In this document: positions 17,656 to 26,808 of the stretch, in pieces
Layout of the letters: every line of letters starts with the position of its first letter
Numbering within the stretch: position 1 is the first letter of the stretch
Assembly: GCA_910586565.1 (NCBI GenBank)
Contig: CAJUIT010000003.1
Coordinates: forward strand, 107,863-171,862
Direction of reading: 5' to 3'
DNA from: an uncultured Muribaculaceae bacterium
GTDB taxonomy: Bacteria; Bacteroidota; Bacteroidia; Bacteroidales; Muribaculaceae
DNA: 64,000 nt
Program-made: the position numbers and the translations under genes
The notes under the pieces: generated by a model
The model's input: only the letters and a program-made list of their open reading frames with translations
Databases searched by the model: none
What the model was told of the DNA's origin: nothing

Positions 17656-18906
17656 ATGAACACCAAGCAAATCGAACAAGCCTACGAAATTGCAAAACAG
17701 CGTTACGCCGAACTCGGAATTGACACCGACAAGGCTCTCGATACACTCCAGAAAGTGCAGATTTCTCTCCACTGCTGGCAAACCGACGACGTTGCAGGTT
17801 TTGAATCAGCAGGCGACCTCACCGGCGGCATCCAGGCAACCGGCAATTATCCCGGCAAAGCACGCAACATCGACGAAGTGCGCGCCGACCTCCTCAAAGT
17901 GTGCTCGATGCTCGGCGGCAACCACCGCATCAACCTCCATGAAATCTATGGTGAATTCGGCGGCCAGAAAGTCGACCGCGACCAGGTTGAGGTTAAGCAT
18001 TTCCAGGGATGGATTGACTGGGCCAAAGCCAACAACCTCAAGCTCGACTTCAACTCCACCTCATTCTCTCACCCCAAATCGGGCAGCCTTTCGCTCAGCA
18101 ACCCCGATAAATCGGTGCGCGATTTCTGGATTGAACACACAAAACGCTGCCGCGCCATCGCCAACGAAATGGGACGTCAGCTCGACGACCAGTGCATCAT
18201 GAACCTCTGGGTTCACGACGGCCAGAAGGAGATGACCGTTAACCGCATGTACTACCGTTCGATTCTCAAGGATTCGCTCGACCGCATTTTCGAGACCAAA
18301 TATGACCACATGAAGGATTGCCTCGAATCGAAAGTGTTCGGCATAGGTCTTGAAGCGTTCACCGTAGGCAGCAACGATTTCTACATCGGCTACTGCGCGC
18401 AGAACAACAAGATTGTGACCCTCGACACCGGTCACTTCCATCCCACCGAAGTTGTGGGCGACAAAGTTTCGTCTGTTCTCCTGTTCTGCCCCGAAATCAT
18501 GCTCCACGTTTCTCGCCCCATGCGTTGGGACAGCGACCACGTAACTCTCATGGATGAGTCGACTCTCGAACTCTGCATGGAAATCACCCGTTGCAACGCT
18601 CTCGACCGTGTTCACATCGGTCTCGACTACTTCGACGGCTCAATCAACCGCATCGGTGCCTACGTTGTGGGTGCACGCGCCACACAGAAATCGGTTCTCC
18701 GCGGCCTTCTCGAACCCGTTGCCAAACTCAGCGAGCTCGAGCTCACCAACCGTAACTTCCAGAAGCTCGCCCTTATGGAAGAGGCGAAGGCAATGCCTTT
18801 CGGCGATGTTTGGAACATGTTCTGCCTCCGCAACAACGTGCCCGCCGGTGCCGACTTCATCGAGGAAATCGAAAAATATGAAACTGAAGTAACCTCCAAA
18901 CGATGA
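17656..18906 (+). CDS. rhaA: L-rhamnose isomerase RhaA
   Basis: A 416-residue cytosolic aldose-ketose isomerase converting L-rhamnose to L-rhamnulose, close to the 419 residues of E. coli RhaA. Family landmarks include VQISLHCWQTDDVAGFE, NLHEIYGEF, FNSTSFSHPKSG, LDTGHFHPTE, RWDSDHVTL and GLDYFDGSINRIGA; the acidic and His residues in the last three supply metal ligands. Codon use is strongly biased to C-ending codons, which hints at good expression. Its TGA stop overlaps the rhaT start as ATGA (18903-18906), indicating translational coupling. Confidence 0.97.
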   Translation: MNTKQIEQAYEIAKQRYAELGIDTDKALDTLQKVQISLHCWQTDDVAGFESAGDLTGGIQATGNYPGKARNIDEVRADLLKVCSMLGGNHRINLHEIYGEFGGQKVDRDQVEVKHFQGWIDWAKANNLKLDFNSTSFSHPKSGSLSLSNPDKSVRDFWIEHTKRCRAIANEMGRQLDDQCIMNLWVHDGQKEMTVNRMYYRSILKDSLDRIFETKYDHMKDCLESKVFGIGLEAFTVGSNDFYIGYCAQNNKIVTLDTGHFHPTEVVGDKVSSVLLFCPEIMLHVSRPMRWDSDHVTLMDESTLELCMEITRCNALDRVHIGLDYFDGSINRIGAYVVGARATQKSVLRGLLEPVAKLSELELTNRNFQKLALMEEAKAMPFGDVWNMFCLRNNVPAGADFIEEIEKYETEVTSKR

Positions 18907-19934
18907 TTCTGTTAGGATTACTGATAATTGCAGTAGGGGCTTTCTGCCAGTCGAGTTGCTATGTGCCCATCAACAAGATTAAATCTTGGAGTTGGGAGAG
19001 CTACTGGATTGTGCAGGGGCTCTTCGCATGGCTTGTGCTCCCTTTGCTGGGAGCACTGCTTGCCGTGCCCGCCGGTCACAGCCTCTGTGAGCTGTTCACC
19101 GCCGAGCAGTCGTTCAACATCTGGATGACAATTCTGTTCGGTGTGCTCTGGGGTGTGGGTGGTCTCACCTTCGGATTGTCGATGCGCTACCTCGGGGTGG
19201 CTCTCGGGCAGTCAATCGCTCTGGGCACCTGCGCCGGGCTGGGCACAATCATGGGCCCGGTTCTGCTCAACATTTTCTTCCCCGAAAACGACCCTCTTTC
19301 GCAGCTCACATTCTCGGTGATTCTCGGCGTGGTGGTAACCCTCATCGGCATCGCCATCATCGGTGTCGCCGGCTCGATGAAAGCCGCTTCACTGAGCGAG
19401 GAGGAGAAGAAAGCCGCCGTGAAGGATTTCAATTTCCCCAAAGGGATAGCCATCGCCCTGCTCGCAGGTTTCATGAGCGGCTGTTTCAATGTGGGCCTTG
19501 AGTTCGGCAGCGGCATCAACTTCGGCGACCTCACCCCCGACATCTACAAAACCCTCCCCGCCACAATGCTTGTGACTCTGGGCGGTTTCGTAACCAATGC
19601 GGTCTATTGCTTCTACCAGAATCAGAAGAACCACACCTGGGGTGACTACGGCAAGGGGAGCGTGTTGCTCAACAACGTTGTGTTCTGCCTTCTGGCCGGC
19701 GCGTTGTGGTACAGCCAGTTCTTCGGGCTCGCCCTCGGCAAAGGATTCCTCACCGAATCGCCCACACTCATGACCCTCTCGTTCTGCATCCTCATGGCGT
19801 TGAACGTGGTGTTCTCCAATGTGTGGGGCATCATCCTCAAGGAGTGGAAAGGATGTTCGGGTAAAACCATCGCCACCCTCACGGTTGGCATTGTGGTGCT
19901 CATCATCTCTTGCTTCCTTCCGCAATTAATCTAA
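18903..19934 (+). CDS. rhaT: L-rhamnose/proton symporter RhaT
   Basis: A 343-residue inner-membrane permease with about ten hydrophobic helices. The N-terminal segment GAFCQSSCYVPINKIKSWSW and the LRYLGVALGQSIALG-like region near residue 95 match the RhaT family of the drug/metabolite transporter superfamily. Its 4-bp overlap with rhaA and position before the aldolase support rhamnose uptake. The start is fixed by the overlap and by the immediate hydrophobic helix. A strong hairpin follows the gene before rhaD. Confidence 0.94.
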   Translation: MILLGLLIIAVGAFCQSSCYVPINKIKSWSWESYWIVQGLFAWLVLPLLGALLAVPAGHSLCELFTAEQSFNIWMTILFGVLWGVGGLTFGLSMRYLGVALGQSIALGTCAGLGTIMGPVLLNIFFPENDPLSQLTFSVILGVVVTLIGIAIIGVAGSMKAASLSEEEKKAAVKDFNFPKGIAIALLAGFMSGCFNVGLEFGSGINFGDLTPDIYKTLPATMLVTLGGFVTNAVYCFYQNQKNHTWGDYGKGSVLLNNVVFCLLAGALWYSQFFGLALGKGFLTESPTLMTLSFCILMALNVVFSNVWGIILKEWKGCSGKTIATLTVGIVVLIISCFLPQLI

Positions 19935-19942
19935 ATAATAAG

Positions 19943-19971
19943 CATGGCCGGACGAATTTCGTCCGGCCATG
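19943..19971 (+). promoter_or_regulatory. Strong hairpin between rhaT and rhaD
   Basis: A 13-bp perfect stem (CATGGCCGGACGA, 19943-19955, with 19959-19971) and a 3-nt loop. It lacks a T-run, so partial termination or 3'-end protection of the rhaBAT message is likelier than full termination (inference). Confidence 0.6.
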
Positions 19972-19995
19972 ATAACCATTTTATAACAGACACTT

Positions 19996-20805
19996 ATGTC
20001 AGTACTTGATAACCGCCCCGCGCTTCGCGCCGAGGTTGAGAAAGTTGCCGAAGTGGCAGGCTACCTTTGGGAAAAAGGGTGGGCCGAGCGTAACGGCGGA
20101 AACATCACGGTAAACATCACCGACTGCGTTGACGACGAGATGCGCGCCATGCCCGCAATCTCGGGTCAGGTGGCCATTGGCGCCACTCTTCCCCATCTTA
20201 AGGGGAAATGGTTCTACTGTAAAGGCACCAACCGCCGCATGCGCGACCTTGCCCGCCGCCCCATGGAGAACGGCTCAATAATCCGCATCACCGACGACTG
20301 CGCCCACTATGAAATCGTGGCCGACGCTCCCGTGAAGCCCACCTCCGAGCTCCCCTCCCACCTGAGCGTGCACAACTACCTTATCGCCAAAGGTTCCCCC
20401 TACAAGGCATCGGTGCACACCCATCCCATTCAGCTCGTGTCGATGAGCCACAACAAGGCATTCCTCGAAAAGGATGTGCTTTCCAATCTGCTCTGGAGCA
20501 TGATTCCCGAAACCAAGGCTTTCTGCCCCCGCGGTCTCGGCATCGTGCCCTACATGCTCCCCTCGTCGGTTGAACTGGCCGAGGAAACCATCAAGGCCAT
20601 CGACGACAACTACGACGTTGTGATGTGGGAGAAACATGGTGTGTTCTCCGTAGGCGACGACGTGATGGAAGCTTTCGACATGATTGACGTGCTCAACAAG
20701 AGCGCCATTATCTACCGCGATGCACGTGCGATGGGCTTTGTTCCCGACGGCATGAGCCCCGAGCAGATGAAGGAGTTGTCGACCGTGTTCAATCTCCCCA
20801 AATAA
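19996..20805 (+). CDS. rhaD: Rhamnulose-1-phosphate aldolase RhaD
   Basis: A 269-residue zinc-dependent class II aldolase splitting L-rhamnulose 1-phosphate into DHAP and L-lactaldehyde. Zinc ligands His141 and His143 (ASVHTHPIQL) and His214 (WEKHGVF), and catalytic Glu118 (PTSELPSHLSVH), align closely with E. coli RhaD numbering. It completes the rhamnose pathway. No lactaldehyde reductase or dehydrogenase is adjacent; the iron-type alcohol dehydrogenase at the window start is about 19 kb away and a link would be speculative. Confidence 0.96.
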   Translation: MSVLDNRPALRAEVEKVAEVAGYLWEKGWAERNGGNITVNITDCVDDEMRAMPAISGQVAIGATLPHLKGKWFYCKGTNRRMRDLARRPMENGSIIRITDDCAHYEIVADAPVKPTSELPSHLSVHNYLIAKGSPYKASVHTHPIQLVSMSHNKAFLEKDVLSNLLWSMIPETKAFCPRGLGIVPYMLPSSVELAEETIKAIDDNYDVVMWEKHGVFSVGDDVMEAFDMIDVLNKSAIIYRDARAMGFVPDGMSPEQMKELSTVFNLPK

Positions 20806-20899
20806 TCAATTGATAATACACTCAAAACTCTGAATATAAACTCATTCTCCTCTCTTTTTTACCTTTTACGCAATCCCCCATAACCATTGACCATTTGAA

Positions 20900-23341
20900 A
20901 TGTTAAGGAAACTCACCATCATTTCGGCCGTTGTGGCCGGTTTTACCCTGCAGAGCGTGGCCGAGGAGGTCGACCTGCAGTTGCAGCGTCGCGAGGATCA
21001 GACTGTAAACGCCGTTCCAGGCCATAAAATCGACCATAAAGGGATTGTGATTAATCCAACCCCGCAGGTGCTCACCCTCGATGAGAAAGGGCGCACACTC
21101 AACCTCGCGGGGAAACCTATACGCATCAAGACCTCGCATGGCGAGAAAGTAGCCTCGAAAAACGGCGTTAAGCCTGTTGAGGGGGCCTACAAACTAACAA
21201 TCGACGGCAAAGGCGCCACAATCGTGGCTTTCGACGAAGCCGGCGAATTCTACGGTCGCCGCACCCTCGATGCGATTTTGGCCGGGGAAGCTGCCGCCGA
21301 CGGAAAAGTTCCGTGCCTCACTGTCAACGACTGGCCCGAGCTCCCCGAACGCGGTGTTGTGGAAGGGTTCTACGGCACACCGTGGAGCCATGAGGCACGT
21401 TTGGCACTCATTGATTTCTTTGGAAAAAACAAACTCAACAAATATATCTACGGGCCGAAAAACGACCCCTATCACACCTCGCCCGACTGGCGCAAGCCCT
21501 ATCCCGCGGCAGAGGCACGGCAGCTCACCGAGCTTATCGAAGCCTGCAACCGCAACATGGTGAAATTCACATGGGCTGTGCACCCCGGTGCCGATATCCG
21601 TTGGACCGACGAGGATTTCAACGACATCATGGCGAAATTCGAGCAGCTCTATCAGTTGGGTTGCCGTTCGTTCGCAATCTTTTTCGATGATATTCATGGC
21701 GAGGGAACCAATCCGCAGAAGCAGGTGGCGTTCCTCAACCGTCTCACCGACGAATTTGTGAAAGCCAAAGGGGATGTTACCCCGTTGGCGATGTGCCCCA
21801 CCGATTTCACCCGTGCATGGGCCGACGGGTCGGAGCAGGGTCCCCTGTCGGTCTACGGACGCACACTCGACCCCTCGGTGATGGTGATGTGGACCGGCGA
21901 TGCTGTGTGTGGCGACATCGGTCGCGAGACCCTCGAATGGGTCGACAGCCGCACCCGCCGTCCCGCTCTGGTGTGGTGGAACTACCCCGTGACCGACTAT
22001 GCCCGTCACATCCTCAATCAGGGACCTGTCTACGGCCTCGATACCAACTCCACTGCCAACGATTTGTGCGGCCTTATGTCAAACCCGATGGAGAATGCCA
22101 TCGCCTCGACTGTGGCACTCTATGGCGTTGCTGATTACACGTGGAATCCTGCGGCCTATAACCCCATCGACTGCTGGGAGCGCTCGCTTGTCTACCTCAT
22201 GCCCGAGTGTCCCGAAGCCTATCGCGATTTCGCCATCAACAGCTGCGACACCGAATATGGCTACCGCCGTGCCGAATCGTGGGAAACTCCGGTGTTTGCA
22301 TTCGCCGACTACACCCCGGCAAAAGCCGAAGTGCTGCGCCGTCAGCTCGCACGCATGAAAGCCGCTCCGGCCGAAATCCGCGCCAAATGCGGCAACAAAA
22401 TGTTGCTTGAGGAGATAAACCCCTGGCTCACGCAGCTTGAGGCGCTATCCGACCGCACCGTGCGTGCCCTCGATTTGATGGAGGTTTACAAAAACGGCAA
22501 CGGTGCCGAATTCTGGAACGGCTATATCGCCAACCGCATGGATTCGGTGCAGCAGAATGCCTACGACGCCCATAAAGTCGGCACCCTCAAGTGGCAGCCC
22601 CTCTATGAGGACCTCATGGATAAGATGGTCGACGGGTTCTACGAAACGGTTGCGGGGCGCAAATCATCGATTCCCGCCGTTACCGGCACCTTCGGCAATC
22701 TGCAGACCCCGAGCCGCAAGAAGATGTTCGACAACGATTCAACAACCGTTTATTTCGCCGACCGCGTGCAGCAGGACGGTGATTTCATCGGAGTGGAATT
22801 CGGCTCACCCGTTGAATTGCGCGACATTCAGATTCTCCAGGGGCGCGACTTCCGCGATGTGGTGGTGTTTGCCAACGCCGCAGTTGACTGGACCCCCGAC
22901 GGCACCGAATGGGTCAATCTCCTCGACTCGCTCCAATGGGTGCGCGACATCCGCTGGACTCTTCCCCAAGGGGAGAAAGCCCCGGTGGCAAAGGGGGTGC
23001 GCCTGCGCCGCCTCCCATCCGACAATCAGCAGGGTGTGGGCATCCGCGAATTCTCGGTCAACAATCAGGGTGTAACGGCCGCTTTCGACCGCAACCCCTC
23101 CACGTTTGAGAACATCAACGGCAAACTCACCTTCCCGTGCGATGCCGCAGATGCAAAACTGATAATGCTGTTGGGCGATCTCAACGGAGGTTCGGTGAAA
23201 GTTTCGCAGCTCGATGCCTCGGGCAACCCCGTGGTGTTCACTCAGGTTGTCACCCCCTATGTTGAGCTTGACCTCGCCGACGGAGTAAAAAACATCCTTC
23301 TCGAAGGGGATGCCGATGTTTTTGAAATCATCGTCAGATAA
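20900..23341 (+). CDS. GH84 beta-N-acetylhexosaminidase (O-GlcNAcase-like), secreted
   Basis: An 813-residue exported enzyme cleaving terminal beta-linked GlcNAc by substrate-assisted catalysis. After a signal peptide (about 1-21) comes a GH20b-like alpha/beta domain (25-145), then the GH84 barrel beginning RGVVEGFYGTPWSHEARLAL (151-170). The catalytic Asp pair is Asp263-Asp264 in AIFFDDIHGEGT, as in Bacteroides BtGH84. KYIYGPKNDPYH (181-192) is a further family hallmark. A helical domain and an F5/8-type sandwich at the C-terminus follow. It may act on mucin O-glycans or other GlcNAc-bearing polymers. It starts 94 bp after rhaD and may be a separate unit. Confidence 0.94.
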   Translation: MLRKLTIISAVVAGFTLQSVAEEVDLQLQRREDQTVNAVPGHKIDHKGIVINPTPQVLTLDEKGRTLNLAGKPIRIKTSHGEKVASKNGVKPVEGAYKLTIDGKGATIVAFDEAGEFYGRRTLDAILAGEAAADGKVPCLTVNDWPELPERGVVEGFYGTPWSHEARLALIDFFGKNKLNKYIYGPKNDPYHTSPDWRKPYPAAEARQLTELIEACNRNMVKFTWAVHPGADIRWTDEDFNDIMAKFEQLYQLGCRSFAIFFDDIHGEGTNPQKQVAFLNRLTDEFVKAKGDVTPLAMCPTDFTRAWADGSEQGPLSVYGRTLDPSVMVMWTGDAVCGDIGRETLEWVDSRTRRPALVWWNYPVTDYARHILNQGPVYGLDTNSTANDLCGLMSNPMENAIASTVALYGVADYTWNPAAYNPIDCWERSLVYLMPECPEAYRDFAINSCDTEYGYRRAESWETPVFAFADYTPAKAEVLRRQLARMKAAPAEIRAKCGNKMLLEEINPWLTQLEALSDRTVRALDLMEVYKNGNGAEFWNGYIANRMDSVQQNAYDAHKVGTLKWQPLYEDLMDKMVDGFYETVAGRKSSIPAVTGTFGNLQTPSRKKMFDNDSTTVYFADRVQQDGDFIGVEFGSPVELRDIQILQGRDFRDVVVFANAAVDWTPDGTEWVNLLDSLQWVRDIRWTLPQGEKAPVAKGVRLRRLPSDNQQGVGIREFSVNNQGVTAAFDRNPSTFENINGKLTFPCDAADAKLIMLLGDLNGGSVKVSQLDASGNPVVFTQVVTPYVELDLADGVKNILLEGDADVFEIIVR

Positions 23342-23436
23342 GGGGGCGTCAAAGAGCCATCACCCTCACCGGACGAACATACGCTGAAAAAAATCAATAT
23401 CTACTTATATTTCTACTTGAAAATCTCTAACCAATC

Positions 23437-25107
23437 ATGAAAACAAGGAATATCCTGACTGCGGCCGCACTTATGGCATTTGTGTCGGCCAATGCAATAG
23501 AGCTTCCAGAGCTCCCCTCAAAAGAGGGTTTTGACATAAAGGGGTATGTGCACGACGGCACCAAAGGTGTGGCCGGTGTTGCCGTGACCGATGGTTACAG
23601 CATCACTACCACCGATGCCGACGGTGCCTATTACCTGACATCCTCGCCATTGGCTTATTTCGTGTACTACACCCTCCCGTCGGGCTATGAGGCGGGAACG
23701 GTGGAAAACGGTGTTACCAAATTCTTTGCCGACATCGACCGTCAGGCGGGGGAGACACGTGCCGATTTTCTTATTAATCCCATCGGCGACGACGAGAATT
23801 TCTCGTTTATAGTTCATGCCGACACCCAGCCCGACGAATATTTCAATTCAAATGTGTTTACCGAGCTTGGCAAAGCCTACGTCGACATGCAGACAACCGC
23901 CAACACAATCGAGGCAAAAGAGGGATTCAAGCCCTTTAACCTCCATTTGGGCGACATTATGTATCACACCGATACACAAACCGATGATTACCAGCGGTAT
24001 CTGTCCACACTCAAGAACAGAAACTATACCTGCCCGATTTATGCCACTCCCGGCAACCACGATCGCAGCTACACAGCCAACTATAACGCGGCGATGAAGC
24101 TCTACCGCGAAACATGGGGGCCTACCTACCACTCGTTCAACCGCGGTAACATTCACTTTGTGGCGTTGGATAATGTGAAGCCAACCGACGGCAACTACTC
24201 GCGCGGATTCACAACCGAGTCGGTTGAATGGCTGAAAAAAGATTTGGCCGGCATTGAGAAGGGGAGTCGCGTGGTGTTTATGACCCACCGACCCATGACC
24301 CGTGTGGCTGCCGATGTGAAAGCCTACACCACCGTGCTCGACATCCTCAAGGATTATGATGTGCTGATGCTCACAGGGCATCTTCACCGTCCCGGCAACA
24401 ACTTCGATGTGTATGATTCCAACCTGAAAGAACGCAATCAAACGGCTCTGGGCGGATATGAATGGCGTTCGGCGTGCGCTGCCGACGGCACCCCCAACGG
24501 TTACTACATCTATGAGGTGAAGGGTAACGACATCTCCTGGAAATTCAAATGGACAGGGCGCGATGCCGACACCAATCTGTTCCGCATGTACACCCCCGGG
24601 CAGTTCACCGACAATATTCCCGGCGCTGCCGACGAGAAAACAGTGTTAATCAACATCTGGGATTGGGATGAGGATTGGAAAGTGACCTGGAAACAGGATG
24701 GTGTCGATATGGGCGATGTGGAACGCTACGAAAGCCACCTCGACCCCTGGGCATCATCGCTCTACGACAACAACGCGTCGCGACCCACATGGAAATCGGT
24801 TGAGAGCTATCACATTTTCCATTGCGATGTGCCCGCCACATGCGCCAATGTGGAGGTAACCGTCACCGATCCCTTCGGGCGAACCGTGTCGAAAGCGCTC
24901 GACCTCGACCACATCGCCGGCATTGAAACTGTTACCACAGCAACCTGCGGAGTGGAGACCACCGAAGTCTATAATCTTCAGGGTGTGAAACTCATCACCG
25001 TGAACGGCTATCCCCAAGTCGACACCCTCCCTGTCGGGCGCGGCTGCTACATCATGGTGCTCCGCCACACCGACGGCACCGTCACCTCCGAGAAAGTGAT
25101 TCTCTGA
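23437..25107 (+). CDS. Secreted calcineurin-like phosphoesterase, paralog 1, with sorting tail
   Basis: A 556-residue exported protein. A signal peptide (to about residue 20) is followed by a small beta domain of the MetallophosN type (GYVHDGTKGVAGVAVTDG), the metallophosphatase core and a MetallophosC-type domain. Core metal motifs are all present: HADTQPDE (with Gln in place of the common His), LGDIMYH, PGNHDR, THRPM and LTGHLHRPG. The final 45 residues carry VYNLQGVKLITVNG...GCYIMVLR...SEKVIL, a tail shared with four other secreted proteins here and resembling type IX sorting domains. The substrate is unknown; release of phosphate from extracellular organic phosphates or phosphorylated glycans fits the setting. 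Confidence 0.88.
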   Translation: MKTRNILTAAALMAFVSANAIELPELPSKEGFDIKGYVHDGTKGVAGVAVTDGYSITTTDADGAYYLTSSPLAYFVYYTLPSGYEAGTVENGVTKFFADIDRQAGETRADFLINPIGDDENFSFIVHADTQPDEYFNSNVFTELGKAYVDMQTTANTIEAKEGFKPFNLHLGDIMYHTDTQTDDYQRYLSTLKNRNYTCPIYATPGNHDRSYTANYNAAMKLYRETWGPTYHSFNRGNIHFVALDNVKPTDGNYSRGFTTESVEWLKKDLAGIEKGSRVVFMTHRPMTRVAADVKAYTTVLDILKDYDVLMLTGHLHRPGNNFDVYDSNLKERNQTALGGYEWRSACAADGTPNGYYIYEVKGNDISWKFKWTGRDADTNLFRMYTPGQFTDNIPGAADEKTVLINIWDWDEDWKVTWKQDGVDMGDVERYESHLDPWASSLYDNNASRPTWKSVESYHIFHCDVPATCANVEVTVTDPFGRTVSKALDLDHIAGIETVTTATCGVETTEVYNLQGVKLITVNGYPQVDTLPVGRGCYIMVLRHTDGTVTSEKVIL

Positions 25108-25128
25108 CCACTTTTCCACTCGAATACC

Positions 25129-26778
25129 ATGAAAAAACGCAAAATCTTATTCCTGTCGGCACTTGTCAGTGTCATTTCAACTTGGGCGCTCGACCTTCCC
25201 GAAATTACTGTGCAACCGGGTGTTGATGCCTGGGGTTATGTTCACGACGGAACAAAACCGATTGAGGGGGTGCTTGTTACCGATGGCTATAGCTTCGTAG
25301 CGACCGACGGTGCCGGCACATGGCAACTTACCACAAACAGCAATGCTGACTTTGTGTATGTGATAATCCCTTCAGGCTATGAGATTGACGATGTCACCGA
25401 CGGAATCATAAAGCATTACCACCGGATTGACCGGAGCACAACTCTGTTCAGGGGAGACTTCCGTCTTAATCCTATCGGAGATGATACGGATTTTTCATTT
25501 ATGGTGCATGCCGACCCTCAACCCAATCTGGTAATCAATTCAGCTTGTTTTGCAGAGATGGGCACAGCATATGTCGACATGGCTGAGAAAGCTCATGCCA
25601 TCAAGGATAGCGAAGGGTTCATGCCCCCTATGCTTATGCTTGGAGACGTGACTCATGAGATAGGTTACGAGCAGTATAAGGCCACCCTTAAGCTCAAGAA
25701 ATTCGATGTTCCGCTTTTTTCTTGCCCCGGCAACCACGACAAAAAATATGTGGTTAACATCAAAGATGCATGCGAACGCTATTGCGCCACCTTCGGGCCG
25801 CGTTATTATTCGTTCAATCGGGGAAAAGTTCATTTCCTGATGCTTGATAATGTGGCGATAAATACCGACGGTGATTACGCCCGCGGCATCTCGTCGGAGC
25901 AGATGGCATGGATAAGAAAAGATCTCGAATTTGTTGAAAAAGGCTCAACCGTGGTTGTGGGCGCTCACATATCGTTCACAAAGAGTGCAGCCGACCGCAA
26001 AGCCTATAAGAATCTTCTCGAACTTCTTGGCGATTACAACACTCTGTTGCTCACCGGCCATCATCACCGCTGCGACAATCTCGGCTTTTATTCACCAACG
26101 GTTGAGGAGCGCAACCATGCCGCTCTTAGCGGACATATATGGCGTGGGCCGGTGTGTCGTGACGGAAGTCCGAAGGGCTACTACATCTATCATTGCGATG
26201 GCAATGACATCAGTTGGAAATTCGTGCAGACAGGACGAGATCCCGACAAATTTATGTTCAGGCTCTATGAACCCTCGTGGATGGAGTATATGGAATCGCC
26301 GGTTGTAAACGGGCGCCGCATCCTCGTTAATGTGTGGGACTGGGATCCTGCATGGAAAGTGACATGGAGCCTCAACGGGAAGGAGCAGGGTGATGTAGAG
26401 CGTTTCGAAAGCTCGGTCGACCCGCTTGCCGTGTTCAACTACAACACATTGGAGAACACCAAGCTGCATGCCGTTGAATCGGGGCACATGTTCTATTGCG
26501 ATGTGCCCGATGAAGGTGGCGAGGTCATCGTAACGGTCACCGACCGTTTCGGCCGCATTTTATCCAAAAGCTTTGACATGGAGGCGGGACTGGAGCGGAT
26601 AGTTGCAACGGGCAATGGAGATTGCCTCAGAACCGACCTGTTCGACATGCAGGGACGGCATGTGATGACCGTTGACGGTGAGCCGGAAGCCGACACACTC
26701 CCGTTGCCTGCCGGGGTGTATGTGAAACAAGTGCGTACAACCGCAGGTGGAATGACAGTGGAAAAAATAGTTCTTTGA
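25129..26778 (+). CDS. Secreted calcineurin-like phosphoesterase, paralog 2, with sorting tail
   Basis: A 549-residue paralog of the preceding gene, 21 bp downstream. The order of parts is the same: signal peptide, GYVHDGTKPIEGVLVTDG N-domain, core motifs HADPQPN, LGDVTHE, PGNHDKK, GAHISF and LTGHHHRCDN, C-domain with DWDPAWKVTWSLNG, and tail LFDMQGRHVMTVDG...AGVYVKQVR...VEKIVL. The proteins are clearly homologous but well diverged, so this is an older duplication than the neighbouring nuclease pair. Loop differences around the third and fourth metal motifs suggest different substrates (inference). Confidence 0.88.
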   Translation: MKKRKILFLSALVSVISTWALDLPEITVQPGVDAWGYVHDGTKPIEGVLVTDGYSFVATDGAGTWQLTTNSNADFVYVIIPSGYEIDDVTDGIIKHYHRIDRSTTLFRGDFRLNPIGDDTDFSFMVHADPQPNLVINSACFAEMGTAYVDMAEKAHAIKDSEGFMPPMLMLGDVTHEIGYEQYKATLKLKKFDVPLFSCPGNHDKKYVVNIKDACERYCATFGPRYYSFNRGKVHFLMLDNVAINTDGDYARGISSEQMAWIRKDLEFVEKGSTVVVGAHISFTKSAADRKAYKNLLELLGDYNTLLLTGHHHRCDNLGFYSPTVEERNHAALSGHIWRGPVCRDGSPKGYYIYHCDGNDISWKFVQTGRDPDKFMFRLYEPSWMEYMESPVVNGRRILVNVWDWDPAWKVTWSLNGKEQGDVERFESSVDPLAVFNYNTLENTKLHAVESGHMFYCDVPDEGGEVIVTVTDRFGRILSKSFDMEAGLERIVATGNGDCLRTDLFDMQGRHVMTVDGEPEADTLPLPAGVYVKQVRTTAGGMTVEKIVL

Positions 26779-26808
26779 AAAAATAACATAAACAAAGGAA
26801 AAGATATA

